From Candidatus Omnitrophota bacterium (GTDB taxonomy: Bacteria; Omnitrophota; Gorgyraeia; Velamenicoccales; Velamenicoccaceae), in assembly GCA_020052645.1 (NCBI GenBank), contig JAGVOQ010000031.1:1-64000 (forward strand): a DNA stretch of 64,000 nucleotides, written 5' to 3'. This document shows, in pieces, positions 53,234 through 61,666 of this stretch; within the stretch, counting starts at the first letter, position 1, and each line of letters starts with the position of its first letter. The translations under genes were made by a program, and so were the position numbers. The notes under the pieces are model-generated. The model was not told the origin of the DNA. It saw only the letters and a program-made list of their open reading frames with translations, and ran no database searches.

Positions 53234-54304
53234 TCAAAATCCTATCGCCTTTAAAATTGATTTTAACTCCGGCTTAAGCACTTTAGGACGTTTAATTGAC
53301 TGAATAGCTCTATCAGGGTCTTTAAGACCATGCCCTGTTAAGATACAAACAATTTTTGTGCTCTCGCGGTTAACTTTTTCTTTTTTAAAAAATCCTCTTT
53401 GGGCTAACTTTAAAATACCTGCCACAGAAGCCGCGGAAGCAGGCTCAACAAAAACCCCTTCGTAACGAGCTAAAATCTTATATGCATCTAAAATTTCTTT
53501 GTCTGTCACCGACTCAATGAGCCCTCTTGATTCATCACGCGCCAAGACAGCCTGCTTCCAACTGGCAGGATTGCCGATTTTTATGGCTGTCGCTATTGTT
53601 TGTGGCGCTTTAATAATCTTATCTTTTACGATCGGCGCAGAACCCGCCGCTTGAAATCCAAGCATTCGAGGCAACTCTCCTGAAATTAAACCCGTCTGCT
53701 TATATTCCTTGTACCCTTTCCAATAAGCGGTAATATTACCTGCATTACCAACAGGGATGGCATGATATTGCGGCGCGCCTTCCAAATCATCACAAATCTC
53801 AAAAGCACCGGTCTTCTGGCCTTCGATGCGATAAGGATTTAATGAATTCACCAACGTAATCGGATACTTCGATGTAATATCGCGCACTAAATTCAATGCA
53901 TCGTCAAAATTTCCTTTGATGGCCAAAACCGTCGCCCCATGAATCAAAGCCTGAGCGAGCTTACCCATAGCGATAGCGCCATAAGGAAGCAAGACAACAC
54001 ACTTCAACCCCGCGCGAGCTGAATATGCAGCAGCCGAAGCAGAAGTATTTCCCGTCGAAGCGCACATAACGACTTTTGAGCCCTCTTCTTTGGCCTTAGA
54101 AATCGCCATGGTCATGCCGCGGTCTTTAAATGAGCCCGTCGGATTCATCCCGTCATATTTTAAATAAACGCGACAGCCGACATTTTCACTTATAAAAGGA
54201 GAAAAGATCAAGGGTGTGTGCCCTTCATTAAGGCTCACAACCGGCGTCATCTCCGTTACCGGTAAAAATTTTCTATAATGATGGATCAGCCCTTTCCAAC
54301 TCAT
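53234..54304 (-). CDS. thrC: threonine synthase
   Basis: 356 residues. PLP-fold type [22 protein letters not shown] holds the PLP Lys, [24 protein letters not shown] and [15 protein letters not shown] bind the cofactor phosphate. The last step to threonine, using O-phosphohomoserine. One base separates it from the hom stop. Confidence 0.96.
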   Translation of the reverse strand: MSWKGLIHHYRKFLPVTEMTPVVSLNEGHTPLIFSPFISENVGCRVYLKYDGMNPTGSFKDRGMTMAISKAKEEGSKVVMCASTGNTSASAAAYSARAGLKCVVLLPYGAIAMGKLAQALIHGATVLAIKGNFDDALNLVRDITSKYPITLVNSLNPYRIEGQKTGAFEICDDLEGAPQYHAIPVGNAGNITAYWKGYKEYKQTGLISGELPRMLGFQAAGSAPIVKDKIIKAPQTIATAIKIGNPASWKQAVLARDESRGLIESVTDKEILDAYKILARYEGVFVEPASAASVAGILKLAQRGFFKKEKVNRESTKIVCILTGHGLKDPDRAIQSIKRPKVLKPELKSILKAIGF

Positions 54305-54305
54305 G

Positions 54306-55598
54306 TTAAATATCCTCCATGCGAATCTTCACGGTACGTCCTTTAACAATCGCCAAGCGATCGATATCCGCAAGAGCCTCCCACAAATCTTTTTCTCTCG
54401 AATGATGAGTGATCATCACTACAGGCACGAACTTAGCCCTGCGCCGTTCTTTCTGGCCTACTTGGGCAATACCTATCCGATGCTTGCCTAAAATCCCTGA
54501 AATTTTAGCCAGAATACCAGGCTTATCTATGGCCAAAAATCTTAAGTAATACCGACTGACAATATCCTGCATGCGCCGGACTTTTTTAACACGCGGTATT
54601 GAAACCAATTTACAAGAATTATCGTCTTGAACCTCTCGGCCTAAATCAACCAAGTCACTGACAACCGCTGATGCGGTCGGAAGCTGACCGGCACCGCGAC
54701 CATAAAAAAGCATGTCCCCTACAAGATCTCCACGGAACATAACCGCATTAAAAACACCGTTGACAGCGGCCAACATATGATTCTTCGGCAAAAGGGTCGG
54801 ATGAACACGGGCTTCCACATCATCGCCGATCTTTTTCGCAATAGCCAATGGCTTGATCACCAGTCCCATTTCATCAGCATATTTGACATCCAACTCAGAA
54901 ATATCAGAAATACCTTCACAAAATACTTGTTCCAAAGGAATCAACCGGGCAAATAATAAATAGCACAAAATCACTAATTTATGAGCGGCATCAATACCTT
55001 CAATATCTAAACGTGAGTTTCTTTCAGCATATCCTTTTTTCTTAGCACGAGCGAGAGCCTCTGAAAATGTAAGCGACTCCTCTCTCATCTTGGTTAAGAG
55101 ATAATTAGAAGTTCCATTGATGATGCCAAAGATAGAATCTACTCGATTCGAGACCAATCCTTCACGAAGTGCTTTGATAATAGGGATCCCTCCACAAACA
55201 GAAGCCTCAAATTTTAACTGCTTATGATATTTTCTGGCAACCTGGAGAATCTCGCTTATGTCAGTTGCCAGGAGCGCTTTATTAGCGGTTACGACATGTT
55301 TATTATTTTTTAACGCACCTAAAATCAATTCTTTAGCTGGATGATGGCCGCCGATAAGTTCCACAACAACATCGATTTTTTCATGACGAAGCACATCGAG
55401 AGGATTCGCAGTAAAGATTGACGCCGGAAGCTTAAGTTTCTTTGCCTGCGCGCGCCTGACATCACAAGCCAAAACCAGATGAACATCCACGCCTGACCGC
55501 TGCAATATAAACTGACGGCGTTCACGCAAAACTTTCACAACTCCTGCCCCAATTGTTCCCAATCCGATAATTCCTACATTAATTCTTTTCACTGGCAA
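54306..55598 (-). CDS. hom: homoserine dehydrogenase with ACT domain
   Basis: 430 residues. NAD(P)-binding [19 protein letters not shown], catalytic core [69 protein letters not shown] (catalytic Asp and Lys), and a C-terminal ACT domain ([33 protein letters not shown]) for threonine feedback. Confidence 0.97.
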   Translation of the reverse strand: MPVKRINVGIIGLGTIGAGVVKVLRERRQFILQRSGVDVHLVLACDVRRAQAKKLKLPASIFTANPLDVLRHEKIDVVVELIGGHHPAKELILGALKNNKHVVTANKALLATDISEILQVARKYHKQLKFEASVCGGIPIIKALREGLVSNRVDSIFGIINGTSNYLLTKMREESLTFSEALARAKKKGYAERNSRLDIEGIDAAHKLVILCYLLFARLIPLEQVFCEGISDISELDVKYADEMGLVIKPLAIAKKIGDDVEARVHPTLLPKNHMLAAVNGVFNAVMFRGDLVGDMLFYGRGAGQLPTASAVVSDLVDLGREVQDDNSCKLVSIPRVKKVRRMQDIVSRYYLRFLAIDKPGILAKISGILGKHRIGIAQVGQKERRRAKFVPVVMITHHSREKDLWEALADIDRLAIVKGRTVKIRMEDI

Positions 55599-55790
55599 AA
55601 CCTCCTAACATGCGGTCTTATTTATAAAAACGTGTTGATCATAGCATAAGACTATAACGTCCTAGGCCAACAAAAAAAGACCTAAAAACACGGCTCCGTC
55701 TTCGCTCGCATGGCCCGCGCCAAATAATCACTGGCCTTTGTTAAAATGCAATGATATGTCTGAAATTAATCCCGCGGCGCCGTTTAAAAG

Positions 55791-55865
55791 TCGGGGAGAG
55801 CGGACTTGAACCGCTGACCCCCTGAACCCCATTCAGGTGCTCTAGCCAAACTGAGCCACTCCCCG
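55791..55865 (-). tRNA. tRNA-Pro (anticodon GGG)
   Basis: Cloverleaf on the minus strand from 55865: acceptor CGGGGAG pairs with CTCCCCG (55792-55798), D-arm GCTC...GAGC, anticodon stem CCTGA/TCAGG with loop ATGGGGT (anticodon GGG), T-arm AGCGG-TTCAAGT-CCGCT. The C1:G72 pair is typical of bacterial tRNA-Pro. No CCA is encoded. Confidence 0.97.
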
Positions 55866-55972
55866 TATAAAAAATTTACGGGCGCCGCGGGAAACCCCAT
55901 TTTCCTCGACTAAATTTTCAAAAGAACAATTCTCTCGGAACTGTTCTTCGCTTTGCGCAAAACTACGCAGAT

Positions 55973-56001
55973 GCTTGAGAGCCAAACTGAGCCATTCTCC
56001 G
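55973..56001 (-). pseudogene. 5' fragment of a tRNA-Pro-like sequence
   Basis: Read from 56001: CGGAGAATGGCTCAGTTTGG followed by CTCTCAAGC. This matches the acceptor 5' strand and D-arm of the intact tRNA-Pro 110 bp away at 20 of the first 22 positions, then diverges into an unrelated hairpin. No anticodon or T-arm remains. Confidence 0.65.
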
Positions 56002-56031
56002 GTATCATCTCTAGAATAAATTTTAAAAAAT

Positions 56032-56135
56032 GTTACAAAAGTTTCTTAAGGTTCCTTTATGTTCCTTGAGGTTACATTGTATAAAACAACTTTAAGCAAC
56101 CTTATGCAACTTAAAGAAACTTTAAGAAACATAAA
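56032..56135. repeat. 10-bp-phased palindromic repeat array (copy 3)
   Basis: The cleanest copy: decamers starting GTTTCTTAAG at 56041, GTTCC at 56051 and 56061, GTTAC at 56071, then the inverted series CAAC, GCAAC, GCAAC, GAAAC, GAAAC ending at every tenth position from 56090 to 56130. Lies in the tRNA-Pro/gpsA gap. Confidence 0.9.
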
Positions 56136-56158
56136 AATCAAATCTTATACGAAACCAC

Positions 56159-57157
56159 TTATTCAGCTTTTTTAGAACGTGTCATTAAAGATCTCACAGC
56201 GGCCTGAGGTGCTTTATTTTTAAACAAAACACCGTACACGGCATTAATAATCGGCAAATCAACCTTATATTTTTTTCCTAAAAGATACGCTGCTTTTGCC
56301 GTCGGTACCCCTTCAGCAACCATCTTCATATGACCCATAATTTTTTTTAAACTTGATCCTTTACCAATTTTTTCACCGACAAAATGATTTCGGCTTAAAG
56401 GATTAAAACACGTCGTTACCAAATCACCGAGACCGCTGATCCCGAAAAAAGTATCTTTTTTGGCGCCCATAGCCATGCCCAATCGCGCCATTTCCACCAA
56501 CCCACGCGACAAAATAGCAGCCTTGGTATTCGTGCCAAATCCAAACCCATCAGAAATACCGCACGTAATGGCGATGATATTTTTAAGGCTCCCTCCCAAC
56601 TCAACCCCGACCACGTCATCGTTGGTGTAAATACGAAATGCAGGCGTCATAAAAAGATTTTGTAACCGCGAACCGAATTCAGGATCTTTTGTCGCAACGA
56701 CCGCTGTCGTCGGAATTCCATGCACGACTTCTTGCGCAATCGTCGGCCCTGACAAAACCCCGACTTGCGCCCCAGGCCAAACATCATGAACAACTTCCGA
56801 CATACGCTTCAGCGTCTTGTTCTCTATCCCCTTGACAACACTGACAACCGAAATACGCGATGAAACATAGAATTCTGCGCCTCGCTCAAGAATACTTCTT
56901 AGATACTGAGAAGGGACCGCCAAGACAACCAGATCGCAAGACAAAGCACTTTCAAGATCTGACGTGATCCGAATCTCATGAGGCAGCTTGACGCCTTTTA
57001 AAAAATTCGGGTTGATTCTCTTTTTTTCCAATATTTCGGCATAATCAGCAAAGGCGCTCCATAGAGTGACATCCAATCCTTTTTTACTCAAAAGGATAGC
57101 CAACGTCGTCCCCCACCCGCCATCACCCAAAATTGTTATTTTTTTATTAAGGCCCAC
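56159..57157 (-). CDS. gpsA: glycerol-3-phosphate dehydrogenase [NAD(P)+]
   Basis: 332 residues. Rossmann ITILGDGGWGTTLAILLSKKG, VLAVPSQYLRSIL, VGVLSGPTIAQEV, catalytic Lys in GVELGGSLKNIIAITCGISDG, and ISGLGDLVTTCFNPLSRN. Supplies sn-glycerol-3-phosphate for phospholipids. Confidence 0.96.
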   Translation of the reverse strand: MGLNKKITILGDGGWGTTLAILLSKKGLDVTLWSAFADYAEILEKKRINPNFLKGVKLPHEIRITSDLESALSCDLVVLAVPSQYLRSILERGAEFYVSSRISVVSVVKGIENKTLKRMSEVVHDVWPGAQVGVLSGPTIAQEVVHGIPTTAVVATKDPEFGSRLQNLFMTPAFRIYTNDDVVGVELGGSLKNIIAITCGISDGFGFGTNTKAAILSRGLVEMARLGMAMGAKKDTFFGISGLGDLVTTCFNPLSRNHFVGEKIGKGSSLKKIMGHMKMVAEGVPTAKAAYLLGKKYKVDLPIINAVYGVLFKNKAPQAAVRSLMTRSKKAE

Positions 57158-57301
57158 TAAAAAACCTCAACTAGTCAAATACAAAAAACCCCTTCAGAAA
57201 TAGTAAATTCCTGCGGGATTCAACAGATATCTTACCTATTGGTGCGCATTATTTTACAATAAGGAAGGATTTATGTCAACTCGTTCCCTGAAAGGCTCTT
57301 T

Positions 57302-59344
57302 TTAATCGAATCTCGTAACCAATTCTTTGATGGCGCTTAAGTGCAACAAAGCTTCCTCTTCCCCGCGCTTGATCAAATCAGGCGCATGGTCAAAAGAAGC
57401 CCAATAGATAGCTGTCATATCCGGATGTAATGCCACATCAGACTGGCTTAAAGAATTTAATTGCGCCAAAGCATATTCCATGGATTGAAGGCTGGAAACG
57501 ATCACGTCAAAAATGTTAGGTTTAAGAAATTCTTTCTTTTTAAGACGAAAATATTTAAAGATCTTATCAAACGGGGCGTTCTGCCCAGTGCCAAACACAA
57601 GCCCTTTGTTAATAAGTTCCCGCGTGCGCTCAATCTCTTCAGAACTCGGCAAAACATTAACGGAAATGATCTTCTTAGCCCCTGATTCAACCAAAACATC
57701 TGTAGGCAAGGGATCAAGGATCCCGCCGTCTATATAATAATTGTTAGCGATCTTATAAGGCTGAAAGACTCCCGGGATAGAAATGCTCGCCATTACCGCA
57801 TCGCTCAATTTCCCGCTGTCAAAAACAACCTGACGCATAGCCATGCAATCACAAGCGACAACCTTAAATGCCTTTTTTACATTATGGAATGTTTTATCTT
57901 TAAGATATCTGTTTAAAAAAGATCGGATGTGTTTTCCGCGAATTAATCCATGCAAAGGAAAAGCTAGATCATCTAATCCAAATAGATAAGGCTTATCTTT
58001 ATTCGATAAAACGATCTCTTCAACTTCCTTGGCGCTGTATCCTGAACACCAAAGAGCGCCGATAAAAGCACCGATACTGGAACCGCAGACAAGGTCAATG
58101 GGAATATTTTCTTTTTCCAAAACTTTTAAAACGCCTATATGCGCCAACCCCATTGCCGCGCCACTTCCCAAAGCCAGTCCCACCAAGGCTTCGCCTATTT
58201 GCCTTGTGATGCGACGGATGGTCTTGGAATAAGGATCGGCATAATTTTCATCAATCAGATAGTTGGACTTATCAAGGGATGGCAGCGTAGCAAAAATAGG
58301 CTGGTGAAAAATCGAAGCCTCTTCGCTGCGGGATAATCGAGGGCCTTTACCATGAACCACGCCTTCTTCTAAAACAATCAACTTGACCTTTTTTTTCACA
58401 CTGTCATCGACCCAAAGCCCGGATTCAAGCATACCCTGCGTCATCTCATTGAGCAACGTCGAATTCGGAGACACAAGCCAATGCACCAAATCTGTCTGAG
58501 CCAAAAGCTTATAGGCCTCTTGGCCTAGATCTGAAAGCAAGGGAAGAAAACAATAATGATAGTCATTAACAAGCATGGTCAAAAGCGAAATGAGAAAAGG
58601 CACGAGGGCAACATCAATGGATTTAGTTCGAACAGACAAAACGTCAATGCCACTCGAATGATGGGTGATCTTTTGAGATACTTCTTCAGCGTGAACAAAT
58701 ACCTGCCTTTCAATAAAGGAGTTCGTATCCGATATGTCTAAAACTTGTGCGCTTGAGACATCTCGCCTTAGGATATCCACCAAAACGGCTTTCTTGCCCG
58801 TCTCTCGCTTAAGCCCTAAAGCCAGATTCACGGCATAAGTCGCTACCGAAATCCCCAGCCTTTCATCACCATAAACACCGATGATCGTACTCTCAAAAAT
58901 AGTTTTAGAATGGGAGTCTTTTCTTTTAAGCCGGCGGGAAAGCATCTGACTTAAATCAATGGCAAGACGCGGTATACTTTTTAAAATCGTATTGAAATTT
59001 TCTCTTGGAATCTTAGCGACCACCGTATCATTGATAGCTCGCGCGCTGACTGAATGAGATTCTTCGGTCAACAATGAAATAAAGCCAAAATATTTTCCCC
59101 GATGGATGATCTCTAAAATCTCTTCTTTCTGGTCCCCTGGGGTGAAAATCTGGACACGTCCCGTTATAATAAAATAGAAGGCATCCGGGGGATCGCCTTG
59201 AGAATAAATGGTTTCACCTTGCCTGTATTCGGCGATTTCAAGAGTGTCAAAAACAAGACGTCTCTCAAAAAAATTTAAACCGGAAAAAAAAGGAATTTGT
59301 CTAAAAATAAGGGTTTTATCAAAAATATAATTTGGTCTGTTCAT
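57302..59344 (-). CDS. cNMP-binding / MinD-like / patatin phospholipase fusion
   Basis: 680 residues. (1) N-terminal cyclic-nucleotide-binding domain, about 15-135 (YRQGETIYSQGDPPDAFYFI; GKYFGFISLLTEESHSVSARA). (2) A MinD/CpaE-like middle region, about 150-385 (IIGVYGDERLGISVATYAVNLALGL, KKAVLVDILRRDVSSAQVLD), in which the Walker A Lys is missing, so a degenerate P-loop. (3) Patatin domain with oxyanion GSGAAMG (393-399), nucleophile Ser423 in GSSIG and catalytic Asp539 in DGG. It resembles NTE-type regulated phospholipases with an additional pseudo-ATPase domain. Substrate unknown; cytoplasmic or membrane-peripheral. Confidence 0.88.
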   Translation of the reverse strand: MNRPNYIFDKTLIFRQIPFFSGLNFFERRLVFDTLEIAEYRQGETIYSQGDPPDAFYFIITGRVQIFTPGDQKEEILEIIHRGKYFGFISLLTEESHSVSARAINDTVVAKIPRENFNTILKSIPRLAIDLSQMLSRRLKRKDSHSKTIFESTIIGVYGDERLGISVATYAVNLALGLKRETGKKAVLVDILRRDVSSAQVLDISDTNSFIERQVFVHAEEVSQKITHHSSGIDVLSVRTKSIDVALVPFLISLLTMLVNDYHYCFLPLLSDLGQEAYKLLAQTDLVHWLVSPNSTLLNEMTQGMLESGLWVDDSVKKKVKLIVLEEGVVHGKGPRLSRSEEASIFHQPIFATLPSLDKSNYLIDENYADPYSKTIRRITRQIGEALVGLALGSGAAMGLAHIGVLKVLEKENIPIDLVCGSSIGAFIGALWCSGYSAKEVEEIVLSNKDKPYLFGLDDLAFPLHGLIRGKHIRSFLNRYLKDKTFHNVKKAFKVVACDCMAMRQVVFDSGKLSDAVMASISIPGVFQPYKIANNYYIDGGILDPLPTDVLVESGAKKIISVNVLPSSEEIERTRELINKGLVFGTGQNAPFDKIFKYFRLKKKEFLKPNIFDVIVSSLQSMEYALAQLNSLSQSDVALHPDMTAIYWASFDHAPDLIKRGEEEALLHLSAIKELVTRFD

Positions 59345-59422
59345 ATTTTTTTAAAGCCTTTTGAGGAGGGGAATTTCTTTTGATAGACTTGATGAATAAA
59401 AAAGAGAAACCTTTAAAAAATA

Positions 59423-60172
59423 CTACTTAATCTCTTTATCCGTTTTTTTCGTGCGTATTTTTGCGACTTCCCAGGAATAATCATAGAGATGCAGCCCCTT
59501 AGAGACTGCAATGATCTCACCATCATCAACGCCGATCATCTGAGCCATGTACTGCTTGACGAGCTCTAATCCCCCCAAATTCGAAGGAAAGCCGCCCCAC
59601 AAATCCCAAGAGCGAAAATAAAGAATGAAATGTAATTTTCCGTTACGTATCCTGGTATCAATCAAACGCAGACACGGTGGATCTTGCAGCTTAATATCCG
59701 AAGGCATGCCTATTTCCATAACAGCCTGATTAGTGCCGAAACCCTCTTCTTTATAAATCCTGATCACTTCTTCGATCTGATTCACTTCCAATGGAATCTC
59801 GCGAACCAGTGAACTCCCGTTTTTAGCCTCTTTTACCGTCACTTTCGGATCAACGAGACGTTCCCCATACGTATAATCCTCGGTTGCTGTCTTGGTTCCG
59901 GTTAAAAGATAAGACAAGTACCCTTGGATATAATCCATATCCGTAGGTGCGGGAATATTTAATCCTTCGGGAATAATAGGAATGATCTGATGGGAAGGTT
60001 TGCGAACTCGGATAGTAACAAAATCAAACTCCAGCCTCTTGGCGCCTTTATAACTGCCGCGGGTGATAGTATAGACTCTGCCCTTATCAAGTATCGCCGA
60101 CAGCGTCTGAAACCACGCATCATCTAAATCAAAGGCATCTATAAAAACCGGTGTCAAGAATTCATCCATCAT
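59423..60172 (-). CDS. thymidylate synthase-like protein (archaeal-type ThyA)
   Basis: 249 residues. The second half has TS landmarks: QDPPCLRLIDTRI (catalytic Cys167), LHFILYFRSWDLWGGFPSN (Arg187, Ser188, Asp190, Asn198), GLELVKQYMAQMIGVDDG and SKGLHLYDYSWEV (His228, Tyr230). The N-terminal half (DLDDAWFQTLSAILDKGRVYTI) fits as well. Length and spacing suggest the archaeal-type ThyA/dCMP-hydroxymethylase branch. A dUMP or dCMP substrate is inferred, not shown. It is downstream of response regulators (10 bp), an unusual context. Confidence 0.7.
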   Translation of the reverse strand: MMDEFLTPVFIDAFDLDDAWFQTLSAILDKGRVYTITRGSYKGAKRLEFDFVTIRVRKPSHQIIPIIPEGLNIPAPTDMDYIQGYLSYLLTGTKTATEDYTYGERLVDPKVTVKEAKNGSSLVREIPLEVNQIEEVIRIYKEEGFGTNQAVMEIGMPSDIKLQDPPCLRLIDTRIRNGKLHFILYFRSWDLWGGFPSNLGGLELVKQYMAQMIGVDDGEIIAVSKGLHLYDYSWEVAKIRTKKTDKEIK

Positions 60173-60182
60173 AAATCAAGAA

Positions 60183-60554
60183 TTATCCAATAATCCGTGC
60201 AATTTCGTTAATCAGCTCTTTAGGTTCGTAAGGCTTTGCCACAAAAAAATTCTTTCCAGACTCATGTCCTTCAAAATGTTCTTCTCTCTTAGTAAACAAA
60301 CACGTAAGAAATAAAACGGGAATGTTCTTCGTTTTGGGGTCATCGTGCAGAATGGCGGCGATTTGAGACCCATCCATTTCAGGCATAAGAATATCTAAGA
60401 TAACCAACGCAGGCGCTTCACGTTGAGCGATATGAATCGCATCGTGGCCGTTTGTCGCTGTCAAGACATCGTACCCGGAAACTTCTAGTCTTTTTTTTAA
60501 AAGTTCAAGGACGTCTGATTCATCGTCCACCGCTAAAATTTTTTTCTTCGCCAT
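60183..60554 (-). CDS. single-domain response regulator
   Basis: About 123 residues from the ATG at 60554, which has a perfect AGGAGG site; the upstream 42 codons of the frame have no support. CheY-like: KKILAVDDESDVLELLKKRLE (acidic pair), VILDILMPEMDG (phospho-acceptor Asp), VLFLTCLF and KPYEPKEL (conserved Lys). No output domain. Confidence 0.92.
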   Translation of the reverse strand: MAKKKILAVDDESDVLELLKKRLEVSGYDVLTATNGHDAIHIAQREAPALVILDILMPEMDGSQIAAILHDDPKTKNIPVLFLTCLFTKREEHFEGHESGKNFFVAKPYEPKELINEIARIIG

Positions 60555-60620
60555 ACGGTTCCTCCTGGATTCTAAAAAATATTTTAAAAAAACCTTGGAG
60601 AACAGCGTTCTAGTGAAGTT

Positions 60621-60719
60621 CCTTAGGACTTTAAGTCCTAAGGCTTCCTCCTTTAGCAGAAAATGCACAACACCATTCATTCTTTAGGGCTAAAAGCCTT
60701 AAAGAATTTCTGCTAAAGG
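60621..60719. repeat. nested hairpins between response-regulator genes
   Basis: CCTTAGGAC-TTTAA-GTCCTAAGG (60621-60643) followed by a nested structure with outer arms CCTTTAGCAGAAA/TTTCTGCTAAAGG (60650-60662, 60707-60719) and inner arms ATTCTTTA/TAAAGAAT. Confidence 0.75.
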
Positions 60720-60782
60720 ATTAAATCCTCATGGCTATTAACATACTCGAATTATCAAACATTGGCAAGCGACTTCTTCTAA

Positions 60783-60813
60783 ACCCCGTTAGAGAACTAC
60801 GTTCTCTAACGGG
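60783..60813. repeat. CCCCGTTAG palindrome (copy 3, minimal)
   Basis: A perfect 31-bp palindrome: CCCCGTTAGAGAAC, a TAC centre, and GTTCTCTAACGGGG. Same terminal sequence as 48227-48338. Confidence 0.85.
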
Positions 60814-60846
60814 GTAAAAATAAATAAGTTATCTTTTTAAAAAAAC

Positions 60847-61245
60847 TTATTTACCGTTTCCGTTCTTCTTCGAACCACCTGAAACCCTTTTTTCAACTTC
60901 TCTCAAAAGCTCACTAACATCGTAAGGTTTTGCAATAAAATAATTTTGTCCGAAAAGATGCCCGCAGGCCTCTTCTTCGTGTTTGGTAAAAAGGCATGTC
61001 AGAAAAAGAATAGGGATATCCCTGGTTTTCAAATCAGCACGAAGAATAGAAGCTGTTTCAGAACCGTCCATTCCAGGCATCGCAACATCTAAAATCACCA
61101 GATCAGGACTTTCTTCCTTAGCTTTTAAAATAGCCTCGTCTCCGGAGGAAGCTTTCACAATGTTATAACCCACCTTTGTTAAGCGTTCTCCCAACAAAAG
61201 CAACACATCGGGTTCATCATCCACAATCAGTATTTTCTTAGGCAT
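60847..61245 (-). CDS. single-domain response regulator
   Basis: 132 residues. KKILIVDDEPDVLLLLGERLT, VILDVAMPGMDGSETASILR (phospho-acceptor Asp) and FIAKPYDVSELL. It is a close relative of the neighbour at 60183-60554 (both have ...TCLFTK.EE..GH..G.N.F.AKPY), so they arose by duplication. Confidence 0.93.
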   Translation of the reverse strand: MPKKILIVDDEPDVLLLLGERLTKVGYNIVKASSGDEAILKAKEESPDLVILDVAMPGMDGSETASILRADLKTRDIPILFLTCLFTKHEEEACGHLFGQNYFIAKPYDVSELLREVEKRVSGGSKKNGNGK

Positions 61246-61250
61246 AGTTT

Positions 61251-61661
61251 TTAACCGTTTTCCCTCGGCTCATCTTTTTTTTGAGAAACTTCCAAAGCCA
61301 TTCGAATAATCAAATGAAGGCGCTCAGGATCGTAAGGCTTTGTCAGAAAAAACTCAGCCCCTGCAGCCTTGCCCATTTCTATATCTTCCTTTTGAGCCAA
61401 TACGCTTAAAAAAACAACGGGAATATTTTTAGTTTGATAATCGCTCTTCAGCTTCTTACACACTTCTATACCGTTAAAATAAGGCATCATAATGTCCAAA
61501 ATAATGACATCCGGAGACTTTGTCTTGGCCAATTCTATTCCCGAATAGCCATCTTCAGCCACCATGACATCATAGCCAAAAGAAACGAGCCTGAATTTTA
61601 GTAAATTACGCAGCCCAACCTCGTCATCAATAATTAAAATATTTTTTTTCCGCTCGCTCAT
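61251..61661 (-). CDS. single-domain response regulator
   Basis: 136 residues. NILIIDDEVGLRNLLKFRLV, VIILDIMMPYFNGIEVCKKL (phospho-acceptor Asp) and FFLTKPYDPERLHLII. It follows the kinase gene by 5 bp and precedes the next regulator by 5 bp, so all are one operon. Confidence 0.93.
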   Translation of the reverse strand: MSERKKNILIIDDEVGLRNLLKFRLVSFGYDVMVAEDGYSGIELAKTKSPDVIILDIMMPYFNGIEVCKKLKSDYQTKNIPVVFLSVLAQKEDIEMGKAAGAEFFLTKPYDPERLHLIIRMALEVSQKKDEPRENG

Positions 61662-61666
61662 GTCGG

